From NCBI GenBank assembly GCA_028690055.1, contig JAQVBZ010000017.1, positions 1 through 40,578 on the forward strand: a stretch of DNA of 40,578 bases, given 5' to 3'. Made by a program: the position numbers and the translations under genes. Within the stretch, counting starts at the first letter, position 1. The number at the start of each line of letters is the position of its first letter. The DNA is from Minisyncoccota bacterium (GTDB lineage: Bacteria; Patescibacteriota; Minisyncoccia; JAHIHE01; JAGLIN01). Under the pieces are notes generated by a model. It was given only the letters and a program-made list of their open reading frames with translations, was not told where the DNA came from and did not search any database. Positions 7,907 to 17,808 of the stretch are shown in pieces.

Positions 7907-10402
7907 ATGACAAACAAGAAAGCAAAGAATGAAAAGAGTAAGATTCCGGAAGAAGAATTTGAAGAAGGGAATATCGGGAAACTCCAAGAAATAGTTATCG
8001 TCGATGAAATGCGGCAGTGCTATCTGGATTATGCGATGTCTGTAATAGTAGCACGGGCGCTGCCGGACGTACGTGACGGTTTGAAACCGGTACATCGTCG
8101 CATTCTTTACGCTATGCACGATATGGGTTTGCGTCCACAAGGAAGATTTAAGAAATCGGCATCGGTAGTCGGTGAGGTCCTCGGTAAATATCACCCTCAC
8201 GGAGATACTGCTGTTTACGATTCCATGGTACGTATGGCGCAGGATTTTTCGATGCGGTATATGATGGTCAATGGGCAGGGAAATTTCGGTTCGATGGACG
8301 GCGACAGCGCGGCGGCTATGAGATATACCGAAGCGAAACTGAGACCGATTGCGGAAGAGATGGTTTGCGACATCAATAAGAACACTGTCAACTTCATTGA
8401 TAACTATGACAAGAGTCGCAAGGAACCGGCAGTGCTTCCGGCAAGAGTGCCGCAGCTACTCTTGAACGGCGCGGTCGGAATCGCCGTCGGTATGGCGACT
8501 AATATTCCTCCTCATAATCTGGGCGAGGTCGTGGATGCGACGCTGTCTCTTATCGATCATCCCGATTCTTCCATAGAAGACTTGGTAAAGTTTGTTAAAG
8601 GTCCCGACTTCCCTACCGGCGGATATATATACAATCATAAAGATATCTTGCAGGCATATGCCACGGGAAAAGGTAAGGTCGATATGCGTGCCAAGGCGGA
8701 CATCGTGGAAGATAAGAAAGGAAAATTCCAGATCATCGTTTCCGAGATGATTTATCAAGTCAACAAGTCTACTCTCATCGAGAAGATGGCGGATCTCGTT
8801 AAGGACAAAAAAATCGAGGGTATCCGGGATTTGCGCGATGAGTCCAGCAAGGAAGGCGTACGTATAGTGATTGATCTCAAGGCAGATGCTTATCCGAAGA
8901 AAGTCTTGAATCAGCTCTACAAGCTTACGGATTTGCAGAGAGCTTTTCACTTCAATATGCTGGCATTGGTGGATGGCATCCAGCCGCGAGTACTTAATCT
9001 TAAAGCCATATTGGAATATTATATAATCCATCGCGAAGAAGTGGTGCGTAGGAAGACACAATATGATTTGGACAAGGCAAAGGAAAGAGCGCACATTTTA
9101 GAGGGTTTGAGCAAGGCGCTCGATCATATCGATGAAGTTATCCAGACCATCAAGAAAGCACCGAATAAAGAGAAGGCACATGATGATCTTATGAAAAAAT
9201 TCAAGCTGAGTGATTTGCAAGCGTCGGCGATATTGGAGATGAGATTGCAGACGCTTTCCGGATTGGAACAGCAGAAAATCAAAGATGAATTGGATGAGAA
9301 GCTTCGTTTGATCAAAGAATTGGAAACGATCTTGGGCGATCGTAACAGGATTATGAGTATCATTAAAGGTGATCTAAAAGAAGTCAGAGATAAATATGCT
9401 GATGAGCGAAAGACCAAAGTTATCAAAGGCGCCGTCGGTGACTTTTCGCACGAGGATCTGATGCCTAAGGAAGATGTGGTTATTTCTATTACTCGAGCGG
9501 GATATATCAAACGGATGGAGCTGAGTGAATATCATGTACAGCATCGTGGCGGCAAAGGCGTAACTGGCGGCAATATAAAGGAAGAGGATATGATAGATCA
9601 TTTCTTCATTGCCAACACACACGGCGATATTTTGTTCTTTACCAATATGGGGCGTGTATTCCAGATTAAGGCATATGAAATTCCGGTAGCTAGTCGTACC
9701 AGCAAGGGGCAGGCGATTGTGAATTTCTTGCAGCTCTCACAAGAAGAAAAAGTGACAGCGGCAATTTCTCTGGAAAAAGAAACTATCGAGAAGTTCCTTG
9801 TAATGGTGACAAGAAATGGTATAATTAAGAAAACAGGAATCGAAGAATTCGCGGCAGTGCGGAGGTCGGGTCTCATTGCAATCAACCTCAAGGCGGGCGA
9901 TGAACTCATTTGGGTGAAGATGAGCAGCGGGACCGATGAGGCGATGATCGTTGCTTCGAACGGACAGTCGATACGCTTCCAAGAAAAAGATGTGCGTCCG
10001 ATGGGAAGATCCGCATCCGGTGTGACAGCAATCAAATTAAAAGGCGGTGCGAAAGTTATCGGTATGGGGGTATTTTCCAAGGCTGATAAATTGAAAAACT
10101 TTGTATTTACCATCGCGGAAAATGGATTCGGAAAAATAAGTGATTTGAACTTGTACAAGATACAGAATCGCGGCGGGAGCGGCATAAAGACTGCCATCCT
10201 CACGAACAAGACCGGTCAATTGGTGTCAGCTTATGTGGTGGATGAGGAAGAAATCAAGAAAGACCTGATGATTATCTCACGCAAAGGCCAGATCATCAGG
10301 ATTCCATTCAGCTCCGTAGCCAAATCCGGACGTGCCACGCAAGGAGTGAGAGTGATGAGGACTGGCGCGGGTGATGCGATAGCTTCAGCAACGACTTTGT
10401 AA
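7907..10402 (+). CDS. gyrA: DNA gyrase subunit A
   Basis: [58 protein letters not shown]-terminal QHRGGKG box. Confidence 0.95.
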   Translation: MTNKKAKNEKSKIPEEEFEEGNIGKLQEIVIVDEMRQCYLDYAMSVIVARALPDVRDGLKPVHRRILYAMHDMGLRPQGRFKKSASVVGEVLGKYHPHGDTAVYDSMVRMAQDFSMRYMMVNGQGNFGSMDGDSAAAMRYTEAKLRPIAEEMVCDINKNTVNFIDNYDKSRKEPAVLPARVPQLLLNGAVGIAVGMATNIPPHNLGEVVDATLSLIDHPDSSIEDLVKFVKGPDFPTGGYIYNHKDILQAYATGKGKVDMRAKADIVEDKKGKFQIIVSEMIYQVNKSTLIEKMADLVKDKKIEGIRDLRDESSKEGVRIVIDLKADAYPKKVLNQLYKLTDLQRAFHFNMLALVDGIQPRVLNLKAILEYYIIHREEVVRRKTQYDLDKAKERAHILEGLSKALDHIDEVIQTIKKAPNKEKAHDDLMKKFKLSDLQASAILEMRLQTLSGLEQQKIKDELDEKLRLIKELETILGDRNRIMSIIKGDLKEVRDKYADERKTKVIKGAVGDFSHEDLMPKEDVVISITRAGYIKRMELSEYHVQHRGGKGVTGGNIKEEDMIDHFFIANTHGDILFFTNMGRVFQIKAYEIPVASRTSKGQAIVNFLQLSQEEKVTAAISLEKETIEKFLVMVTRNGIIKKTGIEEFAAVRRSGLIAINLKAGDELIWVKMSSGTDEAMIVASNGQSIRFQEKDVRPMGRSASGVTAIKLKGGAKVIGMGVFSKADKLKNFVFTIAENGFGKISDLNLYKIQNRGGSGIKTAILTNKTGQLVSAYVVDEEEIKKDLMIISRKGQIIRIPFSSVAKSGRATQGVRVMRTGAGDAIASATTL

Positions 10403-10429
10403 AAATATCCTAATTTCAAAAACAAAAAT

Positions 10430-11005
10430 ATGGAAGAAATTGAAAAAGAAAATTCGGCGGCAACGGCCGGCAACGGCGGTTTAATCAATCAGGACAAAAT
10501 CATCTCTCAACTCGGAGTCAAGGACGGAATGATTATCGCGGATCTGGGATGTGGGGCGGGATACTTTACTATCCCGATAGCGAAGATGCTTCACGATACG
10601 GGTCAGGTCTATGCCGTAGACGTCCTGACCGCCGCGTTGGAGTCGGTAGTGAGTCAAGCGAAACTCTATGGTCTTCTGAATGTTTACAAAAAAAGAGCGA
10701 ATGTGGAAGTGATAGGCGGGACCGGCATCGATTCCGGCAAAATAGATCTGGTGGTAATGGCTAATATCCTCTTCCAGTGCCAAGATAGAGATACTCTTTT
10801 CCAAGAGGCGAAGAGAATCCTGGCGCCGGGAGGAAGGATTGCGGTAATTGATTGGATCCCCAATAATGCTGCCATGGGGCCCAAATACGAACGTTGCATT
10901 TCTGAAGAGACGGCAAAGAAGATCGCGATTAAGAACGGCTTGAAGGTTGTCCAAGGGATCAGGGCCGGAGAGACACATTATGGTTTTGTTCTGGAATTGG
11001 TTTAA
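10430..11005 (+). CDS. Class I SAM-dependent methyltransferase
   Basis: IADLGCGAGYFTIPIAKM ... VYAVDV. Confidence 0.85.
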   Translation: MEEIEKENSAATAGNGGLINQDKIISQLGVKDGMIIADLGCGAGYFTIPIAKMLHDTGQVYAVDVLTAALESVVSQAKLYGLLNVYKKRANVEVIGGTGIDSGKIDLVVMANILFQCQDRDTLFQEAKRILAPGGRIAVIDWIPNNAAMGPKYERCISEETAKKIAIKNGLKVVQGIRAGETHYGFVLELV

Positions 11006-11024
11006 TCCGAATAATCTTTCAAAT

Positions 11025-12401
11025 ATGAATCAAGGGAAAATGGCCGTAACTATTGTTGTAGTTCTGGTTGTAACCGGATTGCTCTGGACTTACTTTCATT
11101 GCGCGCCTTTATCGTCTTGTCCTTGGTCAAAAACGCTAGTGGACAAGACGCCGAACAAAGTCACTCTCACCTTCTATGGCGCGTATGATACAAAAAACAA
11201 TTGGGCCGGAGTCATTAACGCATTCAGGGCACAGGAAAGGATTGATAGGAATCTGGATGTGACGGTGGTATACACGCAGCTGAATAAATATAATTATGAG
11301 GACCTTATCTACGACAGTCTGGTGAATAAGAAAGGTCCGAACATCTTTATGATGTTCAATAGTTGGCTGCCGAAATATGAGGCGCGGATTACGGAGATGC
11401 CCGAGACAATTATGACAATGGATCAGTTCGAAAAGAATTTTGTACCGGTAACTATGGACGATCTCACGGTTACAAACGCCAGCACGGGCGTAAGTAAAAT
11501 ATATTCTTTGCCACTCTACGTCGATACTCCGGCGCTCTATTATAATAAAGATATGTTATACAACGCCGAGATTGTCCATACTCCGACAACGTGGCCGGAA
11601 TTTGCGGATGATGTGGAGAAACTGACGATTCTGGACAGTAACGGAAAGATAAAGAGGAGCGGTGCCGCATTCGGAGGATCGAAATATGTGAACCGCAGTC
11701 AAGATATCGTGATGATGATGGTGATGCAGAATAATATGAAGTCGAGTGATACTAGCGGTAATTTGGTGTCATTTCGGACCGAGGAGTCGGCCCGAGCGGT
11801 CAAGCTCTATACCGATTACGCCAATTCCGCCAACCGATTCTATTCTTGGGATTATGACAGTCAGATTTATTCCATCGACGCTTTCATTGAGGGAAAAGCG
11901 GCAATGAGTATCAATTATTCTTACGATATTATGACTATCGATGAGAAGACACGGGGCAGTCTGAATTATGGTACGGCACCGGTACCGCAAAAGTACGCTG
12001 ATTTCAAGGCTAATTATGCCAACTATTGGTCTCCGGTCGTAGCGAAGGGCGCAGACTGTGCCAAGGAGAAAGGGACGGTAGTGGATTGCGAGGCTCTCGC
12101 TTGGGACTTCGTGAGTTTCGCCGCCAAGCCGGATAACGCCAGAATCTATCTTAACTCTACACAGCGTCCGGCAGCCAACCTTACGTTGGTGGAGGAACAG
12201 ATGGGAGAGGTCGGAAGCAAATTGGCACCGTTCGCCGAGCAGACTTTGACCGCCAAGAGCTGGAGCAATGCGAACAATAAAAAGTCAGACGCAGTACTGC
12301 TCAATATGATAGAGACTATTATTACCACGGACAAAGAGAAAAAAGCAACAATCTATGAAGCGATGAAGCTGGCGAAGGACAATATCAAAGAATTGAATTA
12401 A
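11025..12401 (+). CDS. Extracellular solute-binding protein, paralogue of 1387-2802
   Basis: KVTLTFYGAYDTKNNWAGVINAFRAQ ... YSLPLYVDTPALYYNKDMLYNAEIVHTPTTWPEF; start moved to internal ATG. Confidence 0.85.
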   Translation: MNQGKMAVTIVVVLVVTGLLWTYFHCAPLSSCPWSKTLVDKTPNKVTLTFYGAYDTKNNWAGVINAFRAQERIDRNLDVTVVYTQLNKYNYEDLIYDSLVNKKGPNIFMMFNSWLPKYEARITEMPETIMTMDQFEKNFVPVTMDDLTVTNASTGVSKIYSLPLYVDTPALYYNKDMLYNAEIVHTPTTWPEFADDVEKLTILDSNGKIKRSGAAFGGSKYVNRSQDIVMMMVMQNNMKSSDTSGNLVSFRTEESARAVKLYTDYANSANRFYSWDYDSQIYSIDAFIEGKAAMSINYSYDIMTIDEKTRGSLNYGTAPVPQKYADFKANYANYWSPVVAKGADCAKEKGTVVDCEALAWDFVSFAAKPDNARIYLNSTQRPAANLTLVEEQMGEVGSKLAPFAEQTLTAKSWSNANNKKSDAVLLNMIETIITTDKEKKATIYEAMKLAKDNIKELN

Positions 12402-12413
12402 ATTACACAATAA

Positions 12414-12445
12414 AAAAACGGAGTCGAGAGACTCTGTTTTTTTTG
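12414..12445 (+). terminator. Terminator after solute-binding protein
   Basis: ACGGAGTC-gaga-GACTCTGT-TTTTTT. Confidence 0.8.
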
Positions 12446-12569
12446 TTTGATCCGATTAGACTTGGCTAATTGTGTCATCCCGGAATTTGCGAAGCAAATA
12501 TCCGGGATCCCGATATTAAGCTGAAAAAATATTATTATAAATGCTTGATTCTAAAATGACAGAAAGCGA

Positions 12570-13058
12570 TTATATCTTTGCGAACATTACAACATAGTTA
12601 TGTCCGTATTTTTTGGCGCACTTGGGACAGGTGGTGTAATAGAAATAATATTTCTGCGCCTTCTTGTTTTGGGCAGACATATACAAATCCATCTCTTTGA
12701 TCCACTCGGGGACGGCATTGAAGGGTCCGTCAAAAACTTTGGTCATAAATGTGCCGGAGAGTGTCACGTTCTCCAAGCCGGGCACTTCCTTGGTGACGTG
12801 GATGTAATTCTCGGATTTCCAGGGCGAGGGGTCGTAAGAGAGCCAAAGGAAGTCTTGATCCGTCGGCTTGGCTCCCGCAGTTTCTATCTTTGCCGAGATT
12901 CCTGTCATCATCTTGCCGATCGTACCCGGCAACGGCATGTGCAGGAACGCAGGCAAATTCTTTTTGACAAACAATTTGTTTTCCCAGACGACGGTTTTTT
13001 CGTCCCAGAGCGTCGGGTCGAATCGGGGACAACAGATGGATTCTTTTGTTGTTTCCAT
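12570..13058 (-). CDS. Conserved hypothetical protein (often annotated 'hydrolase'), CPKC motif near C-terminus
   Basis: CCPRFDPTLWDEKTVVWENKLFVKK ... YYFYYTTCPKCAKKYGHNYVVMFAKI. Confidence 0.65.
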   Translation of the reverse strand: METTKESICCPRFDPTLWDEKTVVWENKLFVKKNLPAFLHMPLPGTIGKMMTGISAKIETAGAKPTDQDFLWLSYDPSPWKSENYIHVTKEVPGLENVTLSGTFMTKVFDGPFNAVPEWIKEMDLYMSAQNKKAQKYYFYYTTCPKCAKKYGHNYVVMFAKI

Positions 13059-13124
13059 AGTTTTTGATTAATTTTAAAATGTATCTTGATTTATTAATGA
13101 CGAGTTGGTCGGCAAGTGGAAGTT

Positions 13125-13883
13125 TTATTTTTGACAGACAAAAATAAAACTGCAGGGCATCTTTTTTGCTTTTTGAATGGAATAATATTTCTCGGGATCA
13201 TCGTGACCGCGATTCAAATTTTTTGGAGCGGGTTCGTGGTAGCCGATGATATTGAACCCCGCATCGCGTAATAATCGGAACCAAGTCGAGGTCTTGCGAT
13301 AAGTAATGTGTGCGGTAGTTCCCCTTTTCTTCCAGTCTATAAGAGTAACCGGTTTTTCTTCGTGGTATGAATGTTCAATATAATATCCGCCATCCTTATA
13401 TTCGATGTCGGTAAAGATAGAGTGATCCCAACTCCAGATAAATACTCCTCCCGGCTTGAGATATGAATATATATTACTAAAAACCTTCTCTGGTGCCACA
13501 GTCCATCCGATGGCATAGACGGAGATGACAAAATCAACCGGCTCGATATCGATTTTGTTTTCCATTTGACTTTGGATAAGGACCACTTTGCCGTCCTCGA
13601 TTTCTTGCCGATTGTAGCGGCTCGCTTCTTCTATCTGTTTGGGCGACAGGTCAAGTCCATAAACTCTCTCGGCATCCTCTTGCATAAGATATTTTATTGA
13701 ACGTCCACTACCACAGCCAATCTCAAGAAATGTCTTTCCTTTTATCTCGGGTATGAGATCAAGGTCGGCACCGATGCCAAAAGGACCCCAGTCTGGTAGT
13801 GCGCTCGCATCGGCAAACAGGTCGCATACAAGATTCCAAGTTTTTTGATTGTCGGAGACTATCTTTTCTGTAGGGGTATCCAT
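13125..13883 (-). CDS. Class I SAM-dependent methyltransferase
   Basis: KTFLEIGCGSGRSIKYLMQEDAERVYGLDLS. Confidence 0.85.
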   Translation of the reverse strand: MDTPTEKIVSDNQKTWNLVCDLFADASALPDWGPFGIGADLDLIPEIKGKTFLEIGCGSGRSIKYLMQEDAERVYGLDLSPKQIEEASRYNRQEIEDGKVVLIQSQMENKIDIEPVDFVISVYAIGWTVAPEKVFSNIYSYLKPGGVFIWSWDHSIFTDIEYKDGGYYIEHSYHEEKPVTLIDWKKRGTTAHITYRKTSTWFRLLRDAGFNIIGYHEPAPKNLNRGHDDPEKYYSIQKAKKMPCSFIFVCQK

Positions 13884-13970
13884 GTGATTTATTTGAATAG
13901 ATGAAATATTCTTCTTATCTAGGATTATAGTATATTTATAGCTAATAGTATAGTTATATTTTGATAAATA

Positions 13971-13994
13971 AAAAACAGAGCATCTCTGTTTTTT
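13971..13994. terminator. Terminator-like hairpin
   Basis: AAAACAGAG-cat-CTCTGTTTT. Confidence 0.6.
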
Positions 13995-14027
13995 GGGGGG
14001 TATTGTGCACAGATTGAATCGGCGACA

Positions 14028-14474
14028 TTAATTGCAGGTTTTTGCCTTAGACAGCCTAAAAATGATAAAATTGTAAGCTAATTGAATGGCAAGAAAGATA
14101 TACAATATGACCCATTCACCAATCATTTCCCTGCCGAATTCATATTCTCGTCCGATTTCATCTATCATCGTTTTCTCGCCGATCAATAAAAACAGACATA
14201 AGACACTAAGCGCTATTGATAATTTTTTGTAAGTCGGTACCTTTTTGTACCCATCGGTACTCCAAAGAAGCCAGGAAAACGATAAAATATCGAATAATGC
14301 AACGATAATAAATCCGATTAAAAGAATTATCTCTATGTTTGAAAAATTTTGATGATCGAAAAAAATATAGTTCTTGAAAAAAACAATTGCCACCATATTG
14401 AATACCAAGTAAGCGGCGGAAAAAAATGACAGTATACGGACAGAAATAACTATTGTTTTGTTGCTTTTTCCCAT
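14028..14474 (-). CDS. Small integral membrane protein, hypothetical
   Basis: Four hydrophobic segments; start trimmed to MGKSNK because the longer ORF runs into the tRNA. Confidence 0.6.
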   Translation of the reverse strand: MGKSNKTIVISVRILSFFSAAYLVFNMVAIVFFKNYIFFDHQNFSNIEIILLIGFIIVALFDILSFSWLLWSTDGYKKVPTYKKLSIALSVLCLFLLIGEKTMIDEIGREYEFGREMIGEWVILYIFLAIQLAYNFIIFRLSKAKTCN

Positions 14475-14516
14475 ACTTTTAGTACCATAGGGTTTAGTTT
14501 GACTTTGGCATACGGG

Positions 14517-14590
14517 TGGGCCATCCTGGACTCGAACCAGGGACATCGACCTTATAAGGATCGCGCTCTAACCGACTGAGCTAATGGCCC
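14517..14590 (-). tRNA. tRNA-Ile, anticodon UAU (TAT)
   Basis: GGGCCAT-TA-GCTC...GAGC-G-CGATC CTTATAA GGTCG-ATGTC-CCTGG TTCGAGT CCAGG-ATGGCCC-A; anticodon at loop positions 34-36 = TAT; no encoded CCA. Confidence 0.85.
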
Positions 14591-14699
14591 GAAGATGTCT
14601 TTACGACAACCTTATTCTATTAAAAAAAACGCAATCGGTCAAGGACAATCGGCTATACTTCCTAACCATTGCGGAGATTTGTAATATAATATATTTCTT

Positions 14700-14791
14700 G
14701 GAGTAGCGGGATCTATCCCGCGTCGTTGTCCCATACAAACATATAATAATGTTTGTGCGGGTTATCTGCGCGAACTAAAGTTCGCTACTCC
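14700..14791. repeat. REPIN-like inverted doublet, copy 1
   Basis: GGAGTAGCGGGATctATCCCGC ... GCGAACTaaAGTTCGCTACTCC. Confidence 0.7.
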
Positions 14792-14897
14792 AAATACAAC
14801 TCAACATATTTTGCTTTGGTATATAACAGCAGTCTGATAAAAGATAAAACGCGGTAAACCGCGTCTTTATATATTGTAAATTGATTGTAATATAATT

Positions 14898-15434
14898 CTA
14901 GAAAAGACTGGAAAAAAGGCACACCACACTCCATTCTCCGCCGAGTGGGTCGATGAATCCCCAAGCGGAGAGGACGAAATCGACGATGAGCCAAGCGCAG
15001 AAGATAATAATGTAACCTTTTATGATATTGATAATCGCTTCGTGGTTCTGGCTCTTGGATACCGGATTGGCGCCGGCGAAGACGTACATAAGAGACACAA
15101 TCATAAGGGCAAGTAAGGCGAGGACGGAGGCGATTTCAAAAGCGAAAAGTATGAAATTATTGGCGATGAGAGCGAGGTGACAGAGTGTACATTCTTTGGT
15201 TTCATCATTTTCGGTCTCGGAATTGTCGGTCTCTCGTCCGCAGGGAACGATTCCTCTATTGACGTCGGGAGCGGCCGCGGCAAGGACGGTGCTTGTGCCG
15301 AGAATATTAGTTTCTAGGTTAGAATCTATATGGAGAGAGCTGTTTCCAAAAAATGCTAGAGCCATGACTGCGCACAAAATCGCTGAATGCAAAATGTTGG
15401 TTTTGGAATTTTTTCTCCTAGGTATCGTTCTCAT
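14898..15434 (-). CDS. Pilin-like two-TM membrane protein (TrbC/VirB2-type architecture)
   Basis: Signal-like N-terminus and two TMs separated by a short polar loop (FAGANPVSKSQNHEAIINIIKGYIIIF). Confidence 0.55.
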   Translation of the reverse strand: MRTIPRRKNSKTNILHSAILCAVMALAFFGNSSLHIDSNLETNILGTSTVLAAAAPDVNRGIVPCGRETDNSETENDETKECTLCHLALIANNFILFAFEIASVLALLALMIVSLMYVFAGANPVSKSQNHEAIINIIKGYIIIFCAWLIVDFVLSAWGFIDPLGGEWSVVCLFSSLF

Positions 15435-15439
15435 TGTCG

Positions 15440-16045
15440 TTAGTTTATTTTTTGAAACTCACAGACTTTCCAGTCGGAGGCTTCTTTGATGCCTGTGATT
15501 CGGTAGGTCTCCGTCGCTATCTTTTCTATCAGGTCGTCCTTGTCGCCCGAGTATACTTGTCCGTTTTGATCGATCATCTTATATTTATTGGATTCCCCAG
15601 CGGGGTCCGGTACGATGGCGCCGTTCCAAGTGACTTTTTCGATGGTTACTTCTACTACGATTTTGTTTTCGTCGTAACTTTCAATCGTGGTTTTTTTGTC
15701 TTGCGATTCGACAGTGACATATTTGTCGTAGTCTGAAAAATTTTCACGTAGTGTCTCTTCCTTGGTTTTCTCGGTTGTTTCCAGTTTGGCGCACATCACA
15801 GGATAGAGGGAAATAAGATTGGACGTTTCGCCCATCCGGTAGGAATTGTAAGCGAGAATGAAACTCTTCATAATTCTCTTTCCTTCTTCTTGATCACTCT
15901 GATCTTGGGCGCTCAGATTGGATTCGTCGAGTGTTTTTGTCGGCGTCGTCGCCGAGAGTTTGTTCTTATTGAAACCGGATAAGACCTCAGCCGTGATAAC
16001 GAGTAAGGCCAATAAGGCGAATGTTTTTATGGCTTTAGGCGTCAT
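15440..16045 (-). CDS. Exported hypothetical protein
   Basis: N-terminal hydrophobic segment then soluble domain; in the minus-strand operon. Confidence 0.6.
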   Translation of the reverse strand: MTPKAIKTFALLALLVITAEVLSGFNKNKLSATTPTKTLDESNLSAQDQSDQEEGKRIMKSFILAYNSYRMGETSNLISLYPVMCAKLETTEKTKEETLRENFSDYDKYVTVESQDKKTTIESYDENKIVVEVTIEKVTWNGAIVPDPAGESNKYKMIDQNGQVYSGDKDDLIEKIATETYRITGIKEASDWKVCEFQKIN

Positions 16046-16112
16046 TTTGCTTTTTTGAGAATTTGATAAAAATAATTGTTATACAAATATTTTCAGCATC
16101 TTTGCTGCCGGA

Positions 16113-16523
16113 CTAGTTAACTCCCAGGATTTCTTCAAGAGTCTGCAGGAGTGAGAATGCTATGAGTGCGATACCCAATCCGATAATGGTTCCGGTAACA
16201 ATACTTTTAGCTTTTTTGATTTTTTCCTCGTCTCCGGCTGCGGTCATGTAAGTCAGTCCCGCGATGACCAGGAGTAGGAGGGCGATGGTGCCGATGAGCC
16301 CCAATAGTGTCTGTACAGTTTTGGTGCCCGCCTCAACTAGCGTACCGACAGTGCCTTCAAGCGGATTACAATATTTCCACGAGTTCGTATCACATGCCGT
16401 TGCGGAAACCGTCTGTGCTCCGGAAAAAAAGGAGATGAGAGCGGTCGAGATGAAAGGTAGAAATAAAACAGCAGTTTTCGGAATTCTTAGTTTACCGATT
16501 TTTTTTGCAAGCATTGTTTTCAT
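16113..16523 (-). CDS. VirB2/TrbC-like pilin protein
   Basis: Signal peptide, CDTNSWKYCNPL, TM-MTAAGDEEKIKKAKSIV-TM. Confidence 0.7.
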   Translation of the reverse strand: MKTMLAKKIGKLRIPKTAVLFLPFISTALISFFSGAQTVSATACDTNSWKYCNPLEGTVGTLVEAGTKTVQTLLGLIGTIALLLLVIAGLTYMTAAGDEEKIKKAKSIVTGTIIGLGIALIAFSLLQTLEEILGVN

Positions 16524-16581
16524 TTCTTTGGTTTATTTTTTGAAAAGCATGAACTTTTGGTTTTGCTTTGGATATAGAATA

Positions 16582-17373
16582 CTATTTTTTCGGATTATCT
16601 TTGCGTCTGTGGGCAATTATGTAGATAAGCCCGGTAATAGCCGAGAGAAAGAGAACTATGACTACGATTGATCCGGCGTTCGTGTTTTGTAATCCGGCGA
16701 CAGTCTTGTCGGTTTTCACAGCGCCGTCTGTCTCCGTGTCGGTAGCTTGGGTCCTGGCTCCTTTCACCATTTCTATTCCTCCGCAATCGCAAGCTTCCTG
16801 TGCGCTGTGGCAGTAGATATCTCCCCCCGTAGGACACTTAGACCCTTTGCAATCTTTTTCCAGGCTGCAGGCGTCCGAACAGTTTATCGTTTCCGGTATC
16901 TGTGCATATACGGCTGCATCCATATCACATTGCCAGCCTGAACCGGAGAGAGTCGGAGTTTCTACTACGTCTATGTCGACGGTCACTGTGCCGTCTTGGG
17001 CGTCGGCCATCGATGCGGTTGCTTTTATTTTTCCTTTTCCGAGAACCTCCGGCGCAATGTAAGAAAATAAGCACTGTCCGGATTCGTCAGTTCTGCAGGA
17101 AGAGACATCGAGTGCTTCGCATCCGTCAGACTCGCAGGAAAGGTTAAGCCTTCCACTGCCGAAAATGATCGAGGCTTTTACTTGCGCTTCGGGTACTCGG
17201 ATGCCGTCCTTTTCGACGATAAAAGCGATTACACGATTATCGTGCGGGCTGACAATAAGTTTATCGGGAAAAGAAGCGATGGACATCTGAGCGGCCTGCG
17301 CCGATGAAGCCCACAGCATTCCTCCGCATATACAGATGGTTAATATGAACAGGATACCATTCCTTATTTTCAT
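16582..17373 (-). CDS. Cell-surface protein: Ig/invasin-like segment, Cys-rich region, C-terminal TM anchor
   Basis: Signal peptide, ...DESGQCLFSYIAPEVLGKGKIKATASMADAQDGTVTVDIDV..., multiple Cys, C-terminal TM plus RRKDNPKK. Confidence 0.6.
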   Translation of the reverse strand: MKIRNGILFILTICICGGMLWASSAQAAQMSIASFPDKLIVSPHDNRVIAFIVEKDGIRVPEAQVKASIIFGSGRLNLSCESDGCEALDVSSCRTDESGQCLFSYIAPEVLGKGKIKATASMADAQDGTVTVDIDVVETPTLSGSGWQCDMDAAVYAQIPETINCSDACSLEKDCKGSKCPTGGDIYCHSAQEACDCGGIEMVKGARTQATDTETDGAVKTDKTVAGLQNTNAGSIVVIVLFLSAITGLIYIIAHRRKDNPKK

Positions 17374-17410
17374 ATGGTTATATTTTGTTTATTATGATTA
17401 AGACGAAAAA

Positions 17411-17800
17411 CTAGTTCTTTATTTTTAACATTTCTTCCAATCCGATCACGATACCATAAGAAACCATTGACAGGGCAAGCCCGATAATCGCCGAAGTAAT
17501 CGTGTGTTTGGCGGATTGCATGGTGTCTTCGTTGCCGGCCGCAACCGTGTATTTTACTCCTCCTATTACTATGAAAAGTAGAGCAAATATTCCTATAAGT
17601 GAAAGTATGGCTTTGACTCCGAGAATGAGTACATCTGCAATTGTGTCTGTGCCGCTCCCCCCCGTGTTGAGTGGATTACAAAAATATCCCGAGTTTGGAT
17701 CACAAGTAGACGCTGTCGCGAAACTTGCGCAGAAAAAGAACAGAGCTAAAAACGAGATAGCAAAAATATTTATTCTTATAGCTGAATCATTTTTCATCAT
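17411..17800 (-). CDS. VirB2/TrbC-like pilin protein
   Basis: CDPNSGYFCNPLN, TM-YTVAAGNEDTMQSAKHTI-TM, paralogous to 16113-16523. Confidence 0.7.
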   Translation of the reverse strand: MMKNDSAIRINIFAISFLALFFFCASFATASTCDPNSGYFCNPLNTGGSGTDTIADVLILGVKAILSLIGIFALLFIVIGGVKYTVAAGNEDTMQSAKHTITSAIIGLALSMVSYGIVIGLEEMLKIKN

Positions 17801-17808
17801 CGATTTTA

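Noticed and set aside
8215-10219. Several minus-strand ORFs of 60-212 aa opposite gyrA
   Set aside because: Antisense shadows of a clear gyrA reading frame; no recognisable motifs and no plausible RBS or operon context.
16595-17147. Alternative-frame ORFs opposite or overlapping the Ig-like surface protein gene
   Set aside because: Arg/Ser/His-rich shadow frames within a gene that has a signal peptide and TM anchor in the main frame.
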